A stretch of 46,418 bases of DNA from FCB group bacterium. Lineage in GTDB: Bacteria; Fidelibacterota; Marinisomatia; Marinisomatales; JAADGP01. Of this stretch, positions 31,012 to 41,014 are shown in pieces (within the stretch, counting starts at the first letter, position 1; each line of letters begins with the position of its first letter). Under the pieces are notes generated by a model. That model did not search any database and had not been told where the DNA came from. It was given only the letters and a program-made list of their open reading frames with translations. Both the position numbers and the translations under genes were made by a program. Where the stretch lies: positions 1 through 46,418 of the forward strand of contig JAADGP010000035.1 in NCBI GenBank assembly GCA_013152315.1. Direction: 5' to 3'.

Positions 31012-31689
31012 TTAATTAATACCGGCACGTATTCTCTGGAAAAAAGGACCGTACATCTTAATGTCTTTCTCCAGAAAACGGGAAACTCCCTTACCGGTCA
31101 TTGTCGCCCCTGAAATTCCATCCACTTCATGCACCGCATTTTTATCATTCGGATTAACTTTGCCCTTCACCACATGGATACCCACCGTATTGCCCTCGGC
31201 ATCGACAATTTGTTTGCCGACAAAATTCGAGGTGAACCACTCTTTCTCGATTTCCCCACCCAAACCGGGGGTTTCACCATGCTTGTAAAACGTGATCCCT
31301 CTTACGGTTTTGCCATCCGGCTCAATGGCCAAATAACCGTAAATCGTGGACCAGAGTCCTTTCCCGGAGACGGGAATGGCATATCCATCGGGTTTGCCGT
31401 TTTCCATTTTGATATAAACCAGCAAATTGCCCTTGGGATCTTCCTTGCCCTGTTCATTAACCCGAATGGTTTTTATCTTTTCGTCGAAGAGCGACTGAAC
31501 CTCCTCGGGCGATAATTTTTGCGACCGATCTTCCGGAATCCCCAGCGAGCGCAGGATATTTTTCTTAATATCCAGTTGAATGTTCAAATCCTGCTTTTCT
31601 TTTAAAGAAGTCGCAGCCAGTGAAAGTAATATGCCCAGGATTACCGTAATGCTGGACATAAAGCCAAGTACATACAAGTTACTGCGCAT
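31012..31689 (-). CDS. nqrC: Na+-NQR subunit C
   Basis: MRSNLYVLGFMSSITVILG...; flavinylation motif EVDGISGATMTGKGV. The listed ORF start (31737) lies further inside nqrB; 31689 is the likelier start. Confidence 0.93.
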   Translation of the reverse strand: MRSNLYVLGFMSSITVILGILLSLAATSLKEKQDLNIQLDIKKNILRSLGIPEDRSQKLSPEEVQSLFDEKIKTIRVNEQGKEDPKGNLLVYIKMENGKPDGYAIPVSGKGLWSTIYGYLAIEPDGKTVRGITFYKHGETPGLGGEIEKEWFTSNFVGKQIVDAEGNTVGIHVVKGKVNPNDKNAVHEVDGISGATMTGKGVSRFLEKDIKMYGPFFQRIRAGIN

Positions 31690-32854
31690 AGCGGGCCAAC
31701 CTCTTTTTAATATTTCCCTGCACAACAAAATAGTCAATGAGTGGCGAAAAGGCGTTCATCAGCAAAATCGCCAACATGGCTCCCTCCGGATAAGCCGGGT
31801 TAATCGCTCGTATTATTACCGTCAGGAATCCGATCAGAAAGCCGTATATCCATCGTCCTCGATTGGTAAAAGCGGCTGAAACCGGATCCGTGGCCATGAA
31901 AACAATTCCAAACAGGAACCCGCCCATTACCAAATGATATTGGGGCGGCAGCGTCAACATGGTATTCGTCGAATAAGGAGCGAAAAAATTGGTGATCAAG
32001 GCGGTCACAATCAACCCGATAACACCACTAACCATTATTCTCCAGGAACCGATTTTCGTGAATATTAGTATCGCCGCGCCGATAAGAATCATCAGTTTGC
32101 TGGTTTCACCGATGGAACCGGGAATCCAACCTATGAACATGTTGGTCCAGGAGTAATCAAATTGCTGTACGCGACTCAGTAATTCAACCGCGTTTTTGCT
32201 TATTTCACCGGCCGGAACGGACAAAGCCGTGGCGCCGGAAAAGCCATCCGGTCCGTTGACCCAAACCTGGTCCCCGGAAATGCTTTGCGGATAAGCGAAA
32301 AAGACAAAGGCGCGGGCCGTCAGGGCCGGGTTAAAAATATTCATCCCGGTACCGCCGAATATCATTTTCCCGATCACGACTCCAAAGGTTGTCGCCACGG
32401 CCACCTGCCAAAGGGGAACGGTGGGCGGCATAATCAGAGGAATTAGTAACCCGGTTACGAGGAAACCTTCATCCACATCGCGCCGCCGGACGATGGAGAA
32501 CAAGACCTCCCAAAATCCGCCGGTAAGATAACTGACAAGCACAATCGGAATAAACAATCTCATTCCGGCGGCAAGATTACTCGCCCAGTCTCGGGCGATT
32601 CCTTTGGCTAACGCTTCCTGATAACCAACGTTCATTACACCGAAAATCAGGGCCGGGATCAAAGCCACGACGACGATGATCATTACCCGTTTCAAATCAA
32701 TACTATCACGAATATGGGGGCCCTCGATGGTTTCTTCATCGGTGTTGAACAAAAAAGTATCGATCATCTCAAAGACGGGATACCAGCGTTTCAGCTTTCC
32801 TCCCGATTCAAAAGCCGGACGAATCCGGTCCATCGTTTTCCGCAGGAATTTCAT
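31679..32854 (-). CDS. nqrB: Na+-NQR subunit B
   Basis: MKFLRKTMDRIRPAFESGGKLKRWYPVFEMIDTFLF; flavinylation motif DGFSGATALS; MATDPVSAAFTNRGRWIYG. Confidence 0.97.
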   Translation of the reverse strand: MKFLRKTMDRIRPAFESGGKLKRWYPVFEMIDTFLFNTDEETIEGPHIRDSIDLKRVMIIVVVALIPALIFGVMNVGYQEALAKGIARDWASNLAAGMRLFIPIVLVSYLTGGFWEVLFSIVRRRDVDEGFLVTGLLIPLIMPPTVPLWQVAVATTFGVVIGKMIFGGTGMNIFNPALTARAFVFFAYPQSISGDQVWVNGPDGFSGATALSVPAGEISKNAVELLSRVQQFDYSWTNMFIGWIPGSIGETSKLMILIGAAILIFTKIGSWRIMVSGVIGLIVTALITNFFAPYSTNTMLTLPPQYHLVMGGFLFGIVFMATDPVSAAFTNRGRWIYGFLIGFLTVIIRAINPAYPEGAMLAILLMNAFSPLIDYFVVQGNIKKRLARYAQ

Positions 32855-32857
32855 GAT

Positions 32858-32980
32858 TTAAATAAAAGCTCCTAAAATGAAAAGGCTGCCGAACGGCCAA
32901 ATCGTTTCTTTTGTCTGTAACCGATTTTGACCATTCACCAAAAGCCTTACCTGTTCAAAATGCGTGTTCAATGTATTCAC
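32858..32980 (-). CDS. candidate 40-aa small ORF between nqrA and nqrB
   Basis: GTG start with upstream GGAAGGA (spacing about 5-6 nt); (M)NTLNTHFEQVRLLVNGQNRLQTKETIWPFGSLFILGAFI*; stop is 3 nt before the nqrB ATG. Not in the ORF track. No homology known. Confidence 0.3.
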   Translation of the reverse strand: MNTLNTHFEQVRLLVNGQNRLQTKETIWPFGSLFILGAFI

Positions 32981-33017
32981 AATATCCTTCCGATCGGTTC
33001 AATATCCGGGTTTGCGA

Positions 33018-34370
33018 TCAGATTTCCTTTTCCATTAAATCCAAACCCTCACGAATGACTCGTCCCAAATTTATTTTACTGGGACAGGCAAACGTGCAGA
33101 GCGCGAAATCCTCTTCATCGCACTCCAGGATACCCAGTTTTTCCATTTCTTCCACATCCCGGGCCAGAATACTACGGTAAAGAGGATTGGGCAGGATATC
33201 CATCGGCAATACTTCTTCCCAGGCGTCGATGGGTACCAGCGCCCGCGCGCTGCCGTTTTTTAAAGTGGTAAAGTCAAATTGTTCATGTTTGAAAGCCGCG
33301 TACGCCCGCGTCAGAGTGTATACCGTCTTATTGCTGCCCAGCCGTAACCAACCCAGGAAGGGGCGCTTCTTATTGATCGGAATTACGGAGACAGTGGTGT
33401 CATAAAACCGTAAGTAACCGTCCAGGTCCACTTTGTGACCCGTCAATACATCCCCGCTCACGATACGATGATCTCCTGTTTTCAATCGTTCCGACAATAG
33501 GGTCGCCAGAGCGACTCCCATCCGGGTTCTTACGTGAATCGGGCTCTTGACGGAAGGACCGCCAACGGAGACGACTATTGTGGGATCGTACTGACCGGTT
33601 AAAAACAGTTTGCCCAGAATAACCACTTGCTGGGCGGTTACGGTCCACACAATATCGCCGGGATTAATCGGGTCGATGTGATGAATCTGGATACCCACGT
33701 TTCCGGCGGGATGGGGTCCCGAAATCCGATGCAAAACCACATTTTTGGCACCGGTAAGGGCCGGTTGCCGGCATTGCGACGAAATGGTCAGATGCACCGC
33801 CCCCTCGGTTAACTGGTTCAGGACCGTCAGACCGGCCTGAAAGCTCCGCTCCTGCCCTTCCAGAGCCAGTTCCAAATCAACAGTCAGAGGCGCGGTATTC
33901 AATCCGGAAATAAAAATCGCTTTCGGTTTGTCATCCGGGTTAGCGATTTTATTGAAGGGCCTTTGCCGGATCAGGGGCCATAAATTTGCCGCCAACAACG
34001 TTTCAATGATTCTTCCCCGGTCCAGCGTGCTCAGGGTATCCTGATCATAAACCGGTACGGTGAAAATCTCCTCTTCACGATCCAGGGTAATGATTACCTT
34101 TTCGATCACCCGCCGCGGACCGAACTGAATTTTCGTAACCGTTCCCCCGCCCGGCGACGCCCAGCGTACCTGGGGGTTTCGCTTGTCAAAAAAGACAGGG
34201 GCGCCAAGTTGCACGGTATCCCCTTCCTTAACAAGCAATTTTGGTTTCACATATCGAAATTCCACCGGGACCAGAGCAACCGTTGCCGGGCGTTCTCCGG
34301 CTATTACTTCCGGTTTCGGCTCACCCGCTATTTTGATATTATGTCCTTTACGTATGCGTATATCTGTCAT
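33018..34370 (-). CDS. nqrA: Na+-NQR subunit A
   Basis: RIRKGHNIKIAGEPKPEV...; LLVKEGDTVQLGAPVFFDKRNPQVRWASPGGGTVTKIQFGPRR. Confidence 0.95.
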   Translation of the reverse strand: MTDIRIRKGHNIKIAGEPKPEVIAGERPATVALVPVEFRYVKPKLLVKEGDTVQLGAPVFFDKRNPQVRWASPGGGTVTKIQFGPRRVIEKVIITLDREEEIFTVPVYDQDTLSTLDRGRIIETLLAANLWPLIRQRPFNKIANPDDKPKAIFISGLNTAPLTVDLELALEGQERSFQAGLTVLNQLTEGAVHLTISSQCRQPALTGAKNVVLHRISGPHPAGNVGIQIHHIDPINPGDIVWTVTAQQVVILGKLFLTGQYDPTIVVSVGGPSVKSPIHVRTRMGVALATLLSERLKTGDHRIVSGDVLTGHKVDLDGYLRFYDTTVSVIPINKKRPFLGWLRLGSNKTVYTLTRAYAAFKHEQFDFTTLKNGSARALVPIDAWEEVLPMDILPNPLYRSILARDVEEMEKLGILECDEEDFALCTFACPSKINLGRVIREGLDLMEKEI

Positions 34371-34390
34371 GTATTACTTACCATAATTAA

Positions 34391-35881
34391 TTACATTCCC
34401 TGCGTGAAGAACATGAGCGACTGGTTGACCCAATCGGCCACCGGCGACCAGAAAATACCGAATACCAGGGCCGGAATCGCCAAACATATTAATACCACCG
34501 TCACCATTGTGGCCGGAGTAGTTAATACGTCTTTATGTTCACCTTCCAGAAACATCATTTTCATTACACGCAGGTAATAATATAATGAGACGACACTATT
34601 TAACACGCCGATTATTGCCAACCAATAGAATTGGGGACCGGCTTTAATTACGGCTGCAAAGAGGTAAAATTTTCCGATAAACCCGGCCGTGGGAGGAAGA
34701 CCGGTCAAAGAAAACATGAATACCATCATTACCATCCCCAGGAATGGCATCTCCCAGCCCAAACCACGAAAGGCCTCGAAGGATTCCTCACCGGTTTTGT
34801 TTTTCACCGCTATTACCACGATAAACGCGCCCAAATTCATGAATAAATACATGACCAGGTACAGCATGATGGCGTATAAGCCTTCACCGGATAATAAGGG
34901 CAGAGCCATCAACATATAGCCGGCATGGGCAATGCTTGAGTACGCCAGCATTCGTTTCACGCTGGTTTGTTGAAGCGCCACCACGTTTCCCAACGTCATA
35001 GTTACAACGGAGAGTACCGCCAACAACTGGGGCCAAGGCAAACCGGTGTCGCCGATCCAATTGGCGGCCGATAACGCTCCGCCATCCGTAAACACGGTAT
35101 GGAAAAAACGGATCAGGATGGCAAATCCGGCCGCTTTGGGAGCAACCGATAAATAGGCCGTGATCGTCGTGGGGGCCCCTTCATAAACATCCGGAGTCCA
35201 AAAATGAAAGGGAACAATGGATATTTTATATCCGAAACCGGCCAGGATCAATATCGCCGATAAAATAAGGGCATAATTGGCGCTGCTGTCAAGCTGCCCC
35301 AAAGCCGATCGGATCTCAAACAGCTTGGTGGTGCCGGTCAAACCAAAGAGGATACTGAGGCCAAAAAGCATTAATCCGGAGGAAAAAGCGCCATAAATCA
35401 CGTACTTTAAGGCCGATTCATTAGACCGCTTATCTTTCCTGAGGTATCCTGCCAAAACAAAAGAAGTAATCGACACAACTTCGATCGATAGATAAACCAT
35501 GATCAAATCAAGCGCCGAAACCATCAGGAACATTCCAAAGGCCATTATGGCTATCAGAATATAATACTCGCCTGTCCGGTAATTTTTTAATTCGTTACTA
35601 TAGGGACTTACCACCAGGATAAAAAACGTGGCCAGGATAATTACCGTTTTAAAAAATCGGCCGAAGGGATCAAAAGCAACTGAATCCAGGAACAAGGTCA
35701 GCGTCTCGTGGGGTTGCACGAAAATCGCAATCTGGGCCAAAAGGAAGCCCGCCAATACCCAATATCCCACTTTATACGATTGGGCACGCTGATAATGCAA
35801 GTCCATCAGGATGGCCACGATGGCGGTGCCCACCAAAATGAATTCCGGCCAGAAATAAGCTAAGCTCTGATAATTATCCAT
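34391..35881 (-). CDS. nuoN: NADH-quinone oxidoreductase subunit N
   Basis: Antiporter-like multi-TM; LSIEVVSITSFVLAGYLRKDKRSNESALKYVIYGAFSSGLMLFGLSILFGLTGT; PTAGFIGKFYLF. Probable start MDNYQSLAYF at 35881; the listed ORF starts at 35902. Confidence 0.95.
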   Translation of the reverse strand: MDNYQSLAYFWPEFILVGTAIVAILMDLHYQRAQSYKVGYWVLAGFLLAQIAIFVQPHETLTLFLDSVAFDPFGRFFKTVIILATFFILVVSPYSNELKNYRTGEYYILIAIMAFGMFLMVSALDLIMVYLSIEVVSITSFVLAGYLRKDKRSNESALKYVIYGAFSSGLMLFGLSILFGLTGTTKLFEIRSALGQLDSSANYALILSAILILAGFGYKISIVPFHFWTPDVYEGAPTTITAYLSVAPKAAGFAILIRFFHTVFTDGGALSAANWIGDTGLPWPQLLAVLSVVTMTLGNVVALQQTSVKRMLAYSSIAHAGYMLMALPLLSGEGLYAIMLYLVMYLFMNLGAFIVVIAVKNKTGEESFEAFRGLGWEMPFLGMVMMVFMFSLTGLPPTAGFIGKFYLFAAVIKAGPQFYWLAIIGVLNSVVSLYYYLRVMKMMFLEGEHKDVLTTPATMVTVVLICLAIPALVFGIFWSPVADWVNQSLMFFTQGM

Positions 35882-35958
35882 GGGACGTAATATCCATCTC
35901 AACGATACTGATTCGTTTCCAAGCTTTTACACGTTTGTATTGATTCGTCATTTTATTT

Positions 35959-37512
35959 TCAGGGCAACGGTCCAATGCTACCGCCATAAAGAGTAACATG
36001 ATTGATAATCACGATTACCGTTTCCTTGATTAAATCCAGGAAGGGCCGGGGATACACACCCAGGATCAACGTAATTACGGCCAGGGGCACGACGGCGAAC
36101 AACTCCCGGCCGTTGATATCCGGTAAGTCCTTATACTTTTCATTTAATTTTCCAAAGAATATCCGCTGATAAGCCCACAGGAAATAGGCGGCGTTCAACA
36201 AAATTCCGAGCGTGGAAAGGATGACAATAAGTCGAAACACCGGAAAAGCGCCCACAAAACACATAAACTCACTGATGAAACCTGACAAACCGGGCAGACC
36301 CAAGCCGGCGAAAAAGGCCACCGCCACGACTCCGGCATAAACCGGCATTTGCTTCGCCAACCCACCGAAACCGTTAATGTCCCGGTGATGGGCCCGGTCG
36401 TAGATAACCCCCACCAAAATAAACAACATGGCCGCGATGGTTCCGTGGTTGAACATCTGGAAAATCGCTCCGCTTAGTCCGGCCTGGGCCGCGCCAATGT
36501 TGGTACCGTGAATGGAACCCGCCGCTACGACCGCGGCCATCCCCAAAAGAGCGTATCCCATGTGATTAATACTGGAATAGGCGACCATTTTCTTCAAATC
36601 CGTCTGCGCCAACGCGCATAAAGCCCCCCAGATGACATTGATCAAACCCAATACGGCGAGGGTGCCCACAAACCACCAGACAGCCTCCGGCAACATGCCA
36701 TAATTAATTCGCAGGAGTCCGTAAAGTCCCATTTTCAGCAGGATTCCGGCCAGGATTACCGAAATCGCCGTCGGCGCTTCCACATGGGCTAACGGCAACC
36801 AGGTATGGAGCGGAAAAATCGGAACCTTTATCGCAAATCCAATGAACAACAAAACCCATATTACCTTGATTGCACTTATTCCCCACCAGAGTACGCCATC
36901 CAGGGCCTCGGGAGCGGTTTGTATCAGGAGCTGAATATCGAACGTGCGCCCGCAGGTAAAATACAAAGCCAAAATGGCAATCAACATCAGGACCGACCCC
37001 ACCAGGGTAAACAGGAAAAATTTAATCGCCGCGTATTCCCGCTGGGGACCGCCCCACATACCGATCAAAAAGTACATCGGTAACAACATGACTTCCCAAA
37101 ACACGTAAAACAGGAAGAAATCCATCGAAAGGAAAACCCCGATCATCCCCGTATCCAGCAGCAGGAAGAGGGCAAAATATCCTTTAACCGCCTTCTTGAT
37201 ATTCCAACTGACAAAAATCGCCAGGAACGACAGCAGCGGCGTCAGCAAAACCATGGGCAGGCTCAGCCCGTCGACACCTAACTTATAGGCGATGTTAAAC
37301 GTCGGAATCCATTCGGCTTGTTCCATAAATTGCATTCCGCCGGTGGTCGTGTCAAATCGTAACCACAGCATGACCGCCAGCCATAATTGCAATCCGGTGG
37401 TAACCGCCGCCACGATTTTAATTACTTCACTTTTTTCCCGCGGAATAAACGCGATGGCCACCATCCCGACAATAGGTAACCAAACCAACCAACTCAGAAT
37501 ATGTGTTTCCAT
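35959..37512 (-). CDS. nuoM: NADH-quinone oxidoreductase subunit M
   Basis: FFLFYVFWEVMLLPMYFLIGMWGGPQREYAAIKFFLFTLVGS; LPLAHVEAPTAISVILAGILLKMG. Confidence 0.97.
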   Translation of the reverse strand: METHILSWLVWLPIVGMVAIAFIPREKSEVIKIVAAVTTGLQLWLAVMLWLRFDTTTGGMQFMEQAEWIPTFNIAYKLGVDGLSLPMVLLTPLLSFLAIFVSWNIKKAVKGYFALFLLLDTGMIGVFLSMDFFLFYVFWEVMLLPMYFLIGMWGGPQREYAAIKFFLFTLVGSVLMLIAILALYFTCGRTFDIQLLIQTAPEALDGVLWWGISAIKVIWVLLFIGFAIKVPIFPLHTWLPLAHVEAPTAISVILAGILLKMGLYGLLRINYGMLPEAVWWFVGTLAVLGLINVIWGALCALAQTDLKKMVAYSSINHMGYALLGMAAVVAAGSIHGTNIGAAQAGLSGAIFQMFNHGTIAAMLFILVGVIYDRAHHRDINGFGGLAKQMPVYAGVVAVAFFAGLGLPGLSGFISEFMCFVGAFPVFRLIVILSTLGILLNAAYFLWAYQRIFFGKLNEKYKDLPDINGRELFAVVPLAVITLILGVYPRPFLDLIKETVIVIINHVTLYGGSIGPLP

Positions 37513-37548
37513 CCTACATCCTTTAAAATTTTATAGTACTTGAGCCCA

Positions 37549-39603
37549 TTAAATTGTTTGAAAAACCAGGATTATTATTATGCCCAAAAGAGCGAATAAG
37601 AGGTAACTCTGCAAACGTCCTGTCTGCAGTCCGCGTAAGACTGCTCCCAGATAACGAATCACGCGACCGATACCGTCGATAATCCCCTGATCAAGACCAT
37701 CGTAATCCAATTTACCGGACAGATTCGACAGCCAGGTCGTCACACGGCCAAACCCGTTGATAAAATATTTATCGTAAAGGTCCCAATCAAGGTAACCGAT
37801 ACGGTCAGCCAAACCAAGAACCGGGCGATAAAGATACTTCGCATATAACTCATCCACGAAATATTTACCCGCCGAAAGGCGATAAAAAGGCTTGAGCTTT
37901 TCGGCCCACGCCGCGGGCGATAGTTTTCCTTTCAGGTACATAAGCCAGGCCAGCAGGATACCAAGGGCCACAACCACGATGGAAATTCCCATGGCCGGAT
38001 AATGGCTGTGGTGCATTCCTTCCTCAATTTCGGAAGCAATGACCGGCCCCATTTCAACCGGTACCACGGAATCCCGGGCAACAATTAAAGTGCTGAACCA
38101 CCCTTTATCCGATAACGGATTCACGTTTGGCAGGGTATAAAAAATGAACAAACACAAGGTTGCCAACAAAATCAGCGGGAAAGTCATTTCCCGGGGGGAT
38201 TCCTGAATTTCATTATAAATATCGGGACGACGCGGCTGGTTATGAAACGTCATGTACATCAACCGAAACATATAGAAAGCCGTAATCAAAGCGGCGCCAA
38301 ATCCAAAAACGGGCAATAAGAAGTGTTGGGGATATTTACCGGCAAAGGACAATGTTCCGGCAAGGATCGCGTCTTTCGAGAGAAAGCCGGAAAAAAACGG
38401 GACCCCGGAGATGGCCAGGGTACTGGCCATCATCGACCAGTACGTAATCGGCATTTTGGATTTGAAACCACCCATGTTACGCATATCCTGCGGATCGGTC
38501 TCATGATCCTGTTTTTTATGCAGGGCATGATGCATGGAATGGATCACGCTGCCGGCGCCGTAAAACAAATTGGCTTTGAACATCGCATGGGTAAGCAGAT
38601 GAAAAAAGGCGGCCACGTACGCGCCGGTCCCCACGGAAAGGATCATGTACCCTAACTGGCTGACGGTCGAATAGGCCAACACCTGCTTGATATCGTTGCG
38701 GGTAATCGCAATCGTCGCCGCAAAAAAGGCGGTAAAGCCGCCAATATAGGCGACAACGAGCAAGGTATCGGGGGTCATTAATCCGAATAGACGCACCATC
38801 ATATATACGCCGGCGGCGACCATCGTGGCGGCATGGATTAAGGCGGAGACGGGAGTGGGACCTTCCATCGCGTCCGGCAGCCAGATATGCAGCGGAAACT
38901 GGGCTGATTTACCCACCGCTCCCATAAACAATCCGATTCCTCCCAGGGTAAGCAAGGTACCGGTAAGTTTTCCGGCGGCCACGCCCGCGAAAATATCGCC
39001 ATAAGAAAAGGAACCGATCGCCGTAAAGAAGATCAGAATACCGATAAAGAAACCAATATCACCAACGCGGTTGGTCAAAAAGGCCTTCTTTCCGGCATTG
39101 GCGGCGGAATCCTTCTCGAACCAAAAGCCGATCAGGAGGTACGAGCTCAATCCGACTAATTCCCAACTCATGTAAAGAAATACCAGATTATCGGCCAGAA
39201 TTATGCCGTTCATACTGAAAGTGAAGAGCGACAAGAAAGCGTAATATCGTGAATAACGTGGATCCCCGGCCATGTACTTGAGAGAATAAATATGACTCAT
39301 ACTGGAAATGAGCGCCACTACCAACAGCATGACAATGGTAATATTATCGATCAGGAATCCCATCCGGATCTGAAAGGCCCCCTGGTCAATCCAGGTGAAA
39401 GCCGCCTGGGTTTTAAAATCAGGATTATAATTCAACAACATGCTGGCAAACATGGCCAGGGCCAATACCAGGGTGGTTAAAATGGCCCCGATGGAAACCC
39501 AGTCGCCCTGCCGCGGGAGACGTTTTCCCACAAATATCTGTATCGCAAAAGCGATCAGCGGCAGGAAATAGATTACCAGGGCGTATTGAATGAAGATATT
39601 CAT
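37549..39603 (-). CDS. nuoL: NADH-quinone oxidoreductase subunit L
   Basis: MSWELVGLSSYLLIGFWFEKDSAANAGKKAFLTNRVGDIGF; LPDAMEGPTPVSALIHAATMVAAGVYMM. Confidence 0.97.
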   Translation of the reverse strand: MNIFIQYALVIYFLPLIAFAIQIFVGKRLPRQGDWVSIGAILTTLVLALAMFASMLLNYNPDFKTQAAFTWIDQGAFQIRMGFLIDNITIVMLLVVALISSMSHIYSLKYMAGDPRYSRYYAFLSLFTFSMNGIILADNLVFLYMSWELVGLSSYLLIGFWFEKDSAANAGKKAFLTNRVGDIGFFIGILIFFTAIGSFSYGDIFAGVAAGKLTGTLLTLGGIGLFMGAVGKSAQFPLHIWLPDAMEGPTPVSALIHAATMVAAGVYMMVRLFGLMTPDTLLVVAYIGGFTAFFAATIAITRNDIKQVLAYSTVSQLGYMILSVGTGAYVAAFFHLLTHAMFKANLFYGAGSVIHSMHHALHKKQDHETDPQDMRNMGGFKSKMPITYWSMMASTLAISGVPFFSGFLSKDAILAGTLSFAGKYPQHFLLPVFGFGAALITAFYMFRLMYMTFHNQPRRPDIYNEIQESPREMTFPLILLATLCLFIFYTLPNVNPLSDKGWFSTLIVARDSVVPVEMGPVIASEIEEGMHHSHYPAMGISIVVVALGILLAWLMYLKGKLSPAAWAEKLKPFYRLSAGKYFVDELYAKYLYRPVLGLADRIGYLDWDLYDKYFINGFGRVTTWLSNLSGKLDYDGLDQGIIDGIGRVIRYLGAVLRGLQTGRLQSYLLFALLGIIIILVFQTI

Positions 39604-39905
39604 CGTTGTAACTGTTGTGCTTCGTCGACGTTTATGGACTTAAAGTTCTGATATAGATTGATGATAATGGCCAAGGCCACGGCCGCTTCCGCAGCCGCCA
39701 TAATGATGACAAATAACGCGAAAATATGTCCGGAAAAATTCATCCCCCCAAATCGCGCAAAAGCCACGAAATTGATATTCGCGGAATTCAGAATCAGCTC
39801 AATACCCATGAGAACGGCCACTCCGTTACGACGGGTAATGACGGCGAATAAACCCAAACAAAACAAAATCGCGGCCACGATCAAATAACTGTTTAACTGT
39901 TCCAT
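39600..39905 (-). CDS. nuoK: NADH-quinone oxidoreductase subunit K
   Basis: VLMGIELILNSANINFVAFAR; VIIMAAAEAAVALAIIINLYQ. Confidence 0.97.
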   Translation of the reverse strand: MEQLNSYLIVAAILFCLGLFAVITRRNGVAVLMGIELILNSANINFVAFARFGGMNFSGHIFALFVIIMAAAEAAVALAIIINLYQNFKSINVDEAQQLQR

Positions 39906-40393
39906 TAGTTACCTTTCCGTGACAGGACCGCCGCGCCCAACAGCGCTCCCAGTAATAATACCGAAGCTACTTCGAACGGAAGCAGATAATCCGTCATTAA
40001 CAATTTCCCGATTTCACCGGCTGTTCCCTGCGGCTCCGGAGCCGCTGCCACCAACCATGGCGTCCTGACGATCATCCACGCCAAGGCGGCGAACAAAAAT
40101 AAAACGACGATTCCTCCCACGCCCTGCTGGATGCTGGTATGCGCAATATCCACGCTGGTGATTTTGTGGGTCAACATGATTCCAAACAAAATCAGGATCA
40201 GGATGCCGCCGATATAAATCAACACCTGGACACCGGCCAGGAAATCGGCCCACAGGAATATATAGAGACCGGCAACTCCGAAAAAGGTAAACAACAAGGA
40301 GATTGCCGAATAAAAAAGGTTCCTGCTGGTTACCACGATAAACGCCGATACCAGCGTTACCGCCACCACAAGCCAAAAAGCCGCTTCGGCCAT
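39905..40393 (-). CDS. nuoJ: NADH-quinone oxidoreductase subunit J
   Basis: RNLFYSAISLLFTFFGVAGLYIFLWADFLAGVQVLIYIGGILILILFGIMLT. Confidence 0.96.
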   Translation of the reverse strand: MAEAAFWLVVAVTLVSAFIVVTSRNLFYSAISLLFTFFGVAGLYIFLWADFLAGVQVLIYIGGILILILFGIMLTHKITSVDIAHTSIQQGVGGIVVLFLFAALAWMIVRTPWLVAAAPEPQGTAGEIGKLLMTDYLLPFEVASVLLLGALLGAAVLSRKGN

Positions 40394-40968
40394 TAAGCTG
40401 CCACTCCTTCCGTCCGGGGTTTGGCCGAAGAAGTGGTGATGCGCTCCACTTCCTCCGGACTAACGTTCGCGAAACGGTAGATCAAATTACACCGGTCGAA
40501 TTCGGAAAATTCGTAATCGATGGGATGCTTGCCGGAATTGGGACCTCCGGTCATATAAATACAACTTTCGGGACAGGGATAGGTACACAAATTACAATAC
40601 ATGCACTCACTCATATCGATATCGAAACGGGTGACCAACAGGCGTTTTTTGGTATCATTGGAGGTAGTCCCCAAATCAACATCCTTGGGTACTTTCACGG
40701 TGGTAATATGAATACAGCCCACCGGACATGCCCGCTCGCATTTCATGCATCCGATACAATCATCGATATCCACGTGCAACCGGGACCGGATTACGTTGTA
40801 ATCGTCATGATCGAAACCGATCTTGCGCTCCGGGCGCGGCCATTTTTCCTCCGGGTATTGCAGGGTCACGTATCCCCGGCGAATATGCCACAGGTGTTTG
40901 AGAGTCACTCCCAGGCCGATCATCAGGGTGGTCACCGTTTCCCATATATTTGCGAAATAGCGACTCAT
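40393..40968 (-). CDS. nuoI: NADH-quinone oxidoreductase subunit I
   Basis: Two 4Fe-4S motifs: CIGCMKCERACPVGC and CMYCNLCTYPCPESC. Confidence 0.97.
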   Translation of the reverse strand: MSRYFANIWETVTTLMIGLGVTLKHLWHIRRGYVTLQYPEEKWPRPERKIGFDHDDYNVIRSRLHVDIDDCIGCMKCERACPVGCIHITTVKVPKDVDLGTTSNDTKKRLLVTRFDIDMSECMYCNLCTYPCPESCIYMTGGPNSGKHPIDYEFSEFDRCNLIYRFANVSPEEVERITTSSAKPRTEGVAA

Positions 40969-41014
40969 TGCTCCGTCCCTTCCTTCGATTCCGATCGGAA
41001 GCCGAACATGAAAT

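Noticed and set aside
35882-35958. 25-codon ORF between nuoM and nuoN (MTNQYKRVKAWKRISIVEMDITSHG*)
   Set aside because: Too short, no clear Shine-Dalgarno; likely chance in a 77-nt spacer.
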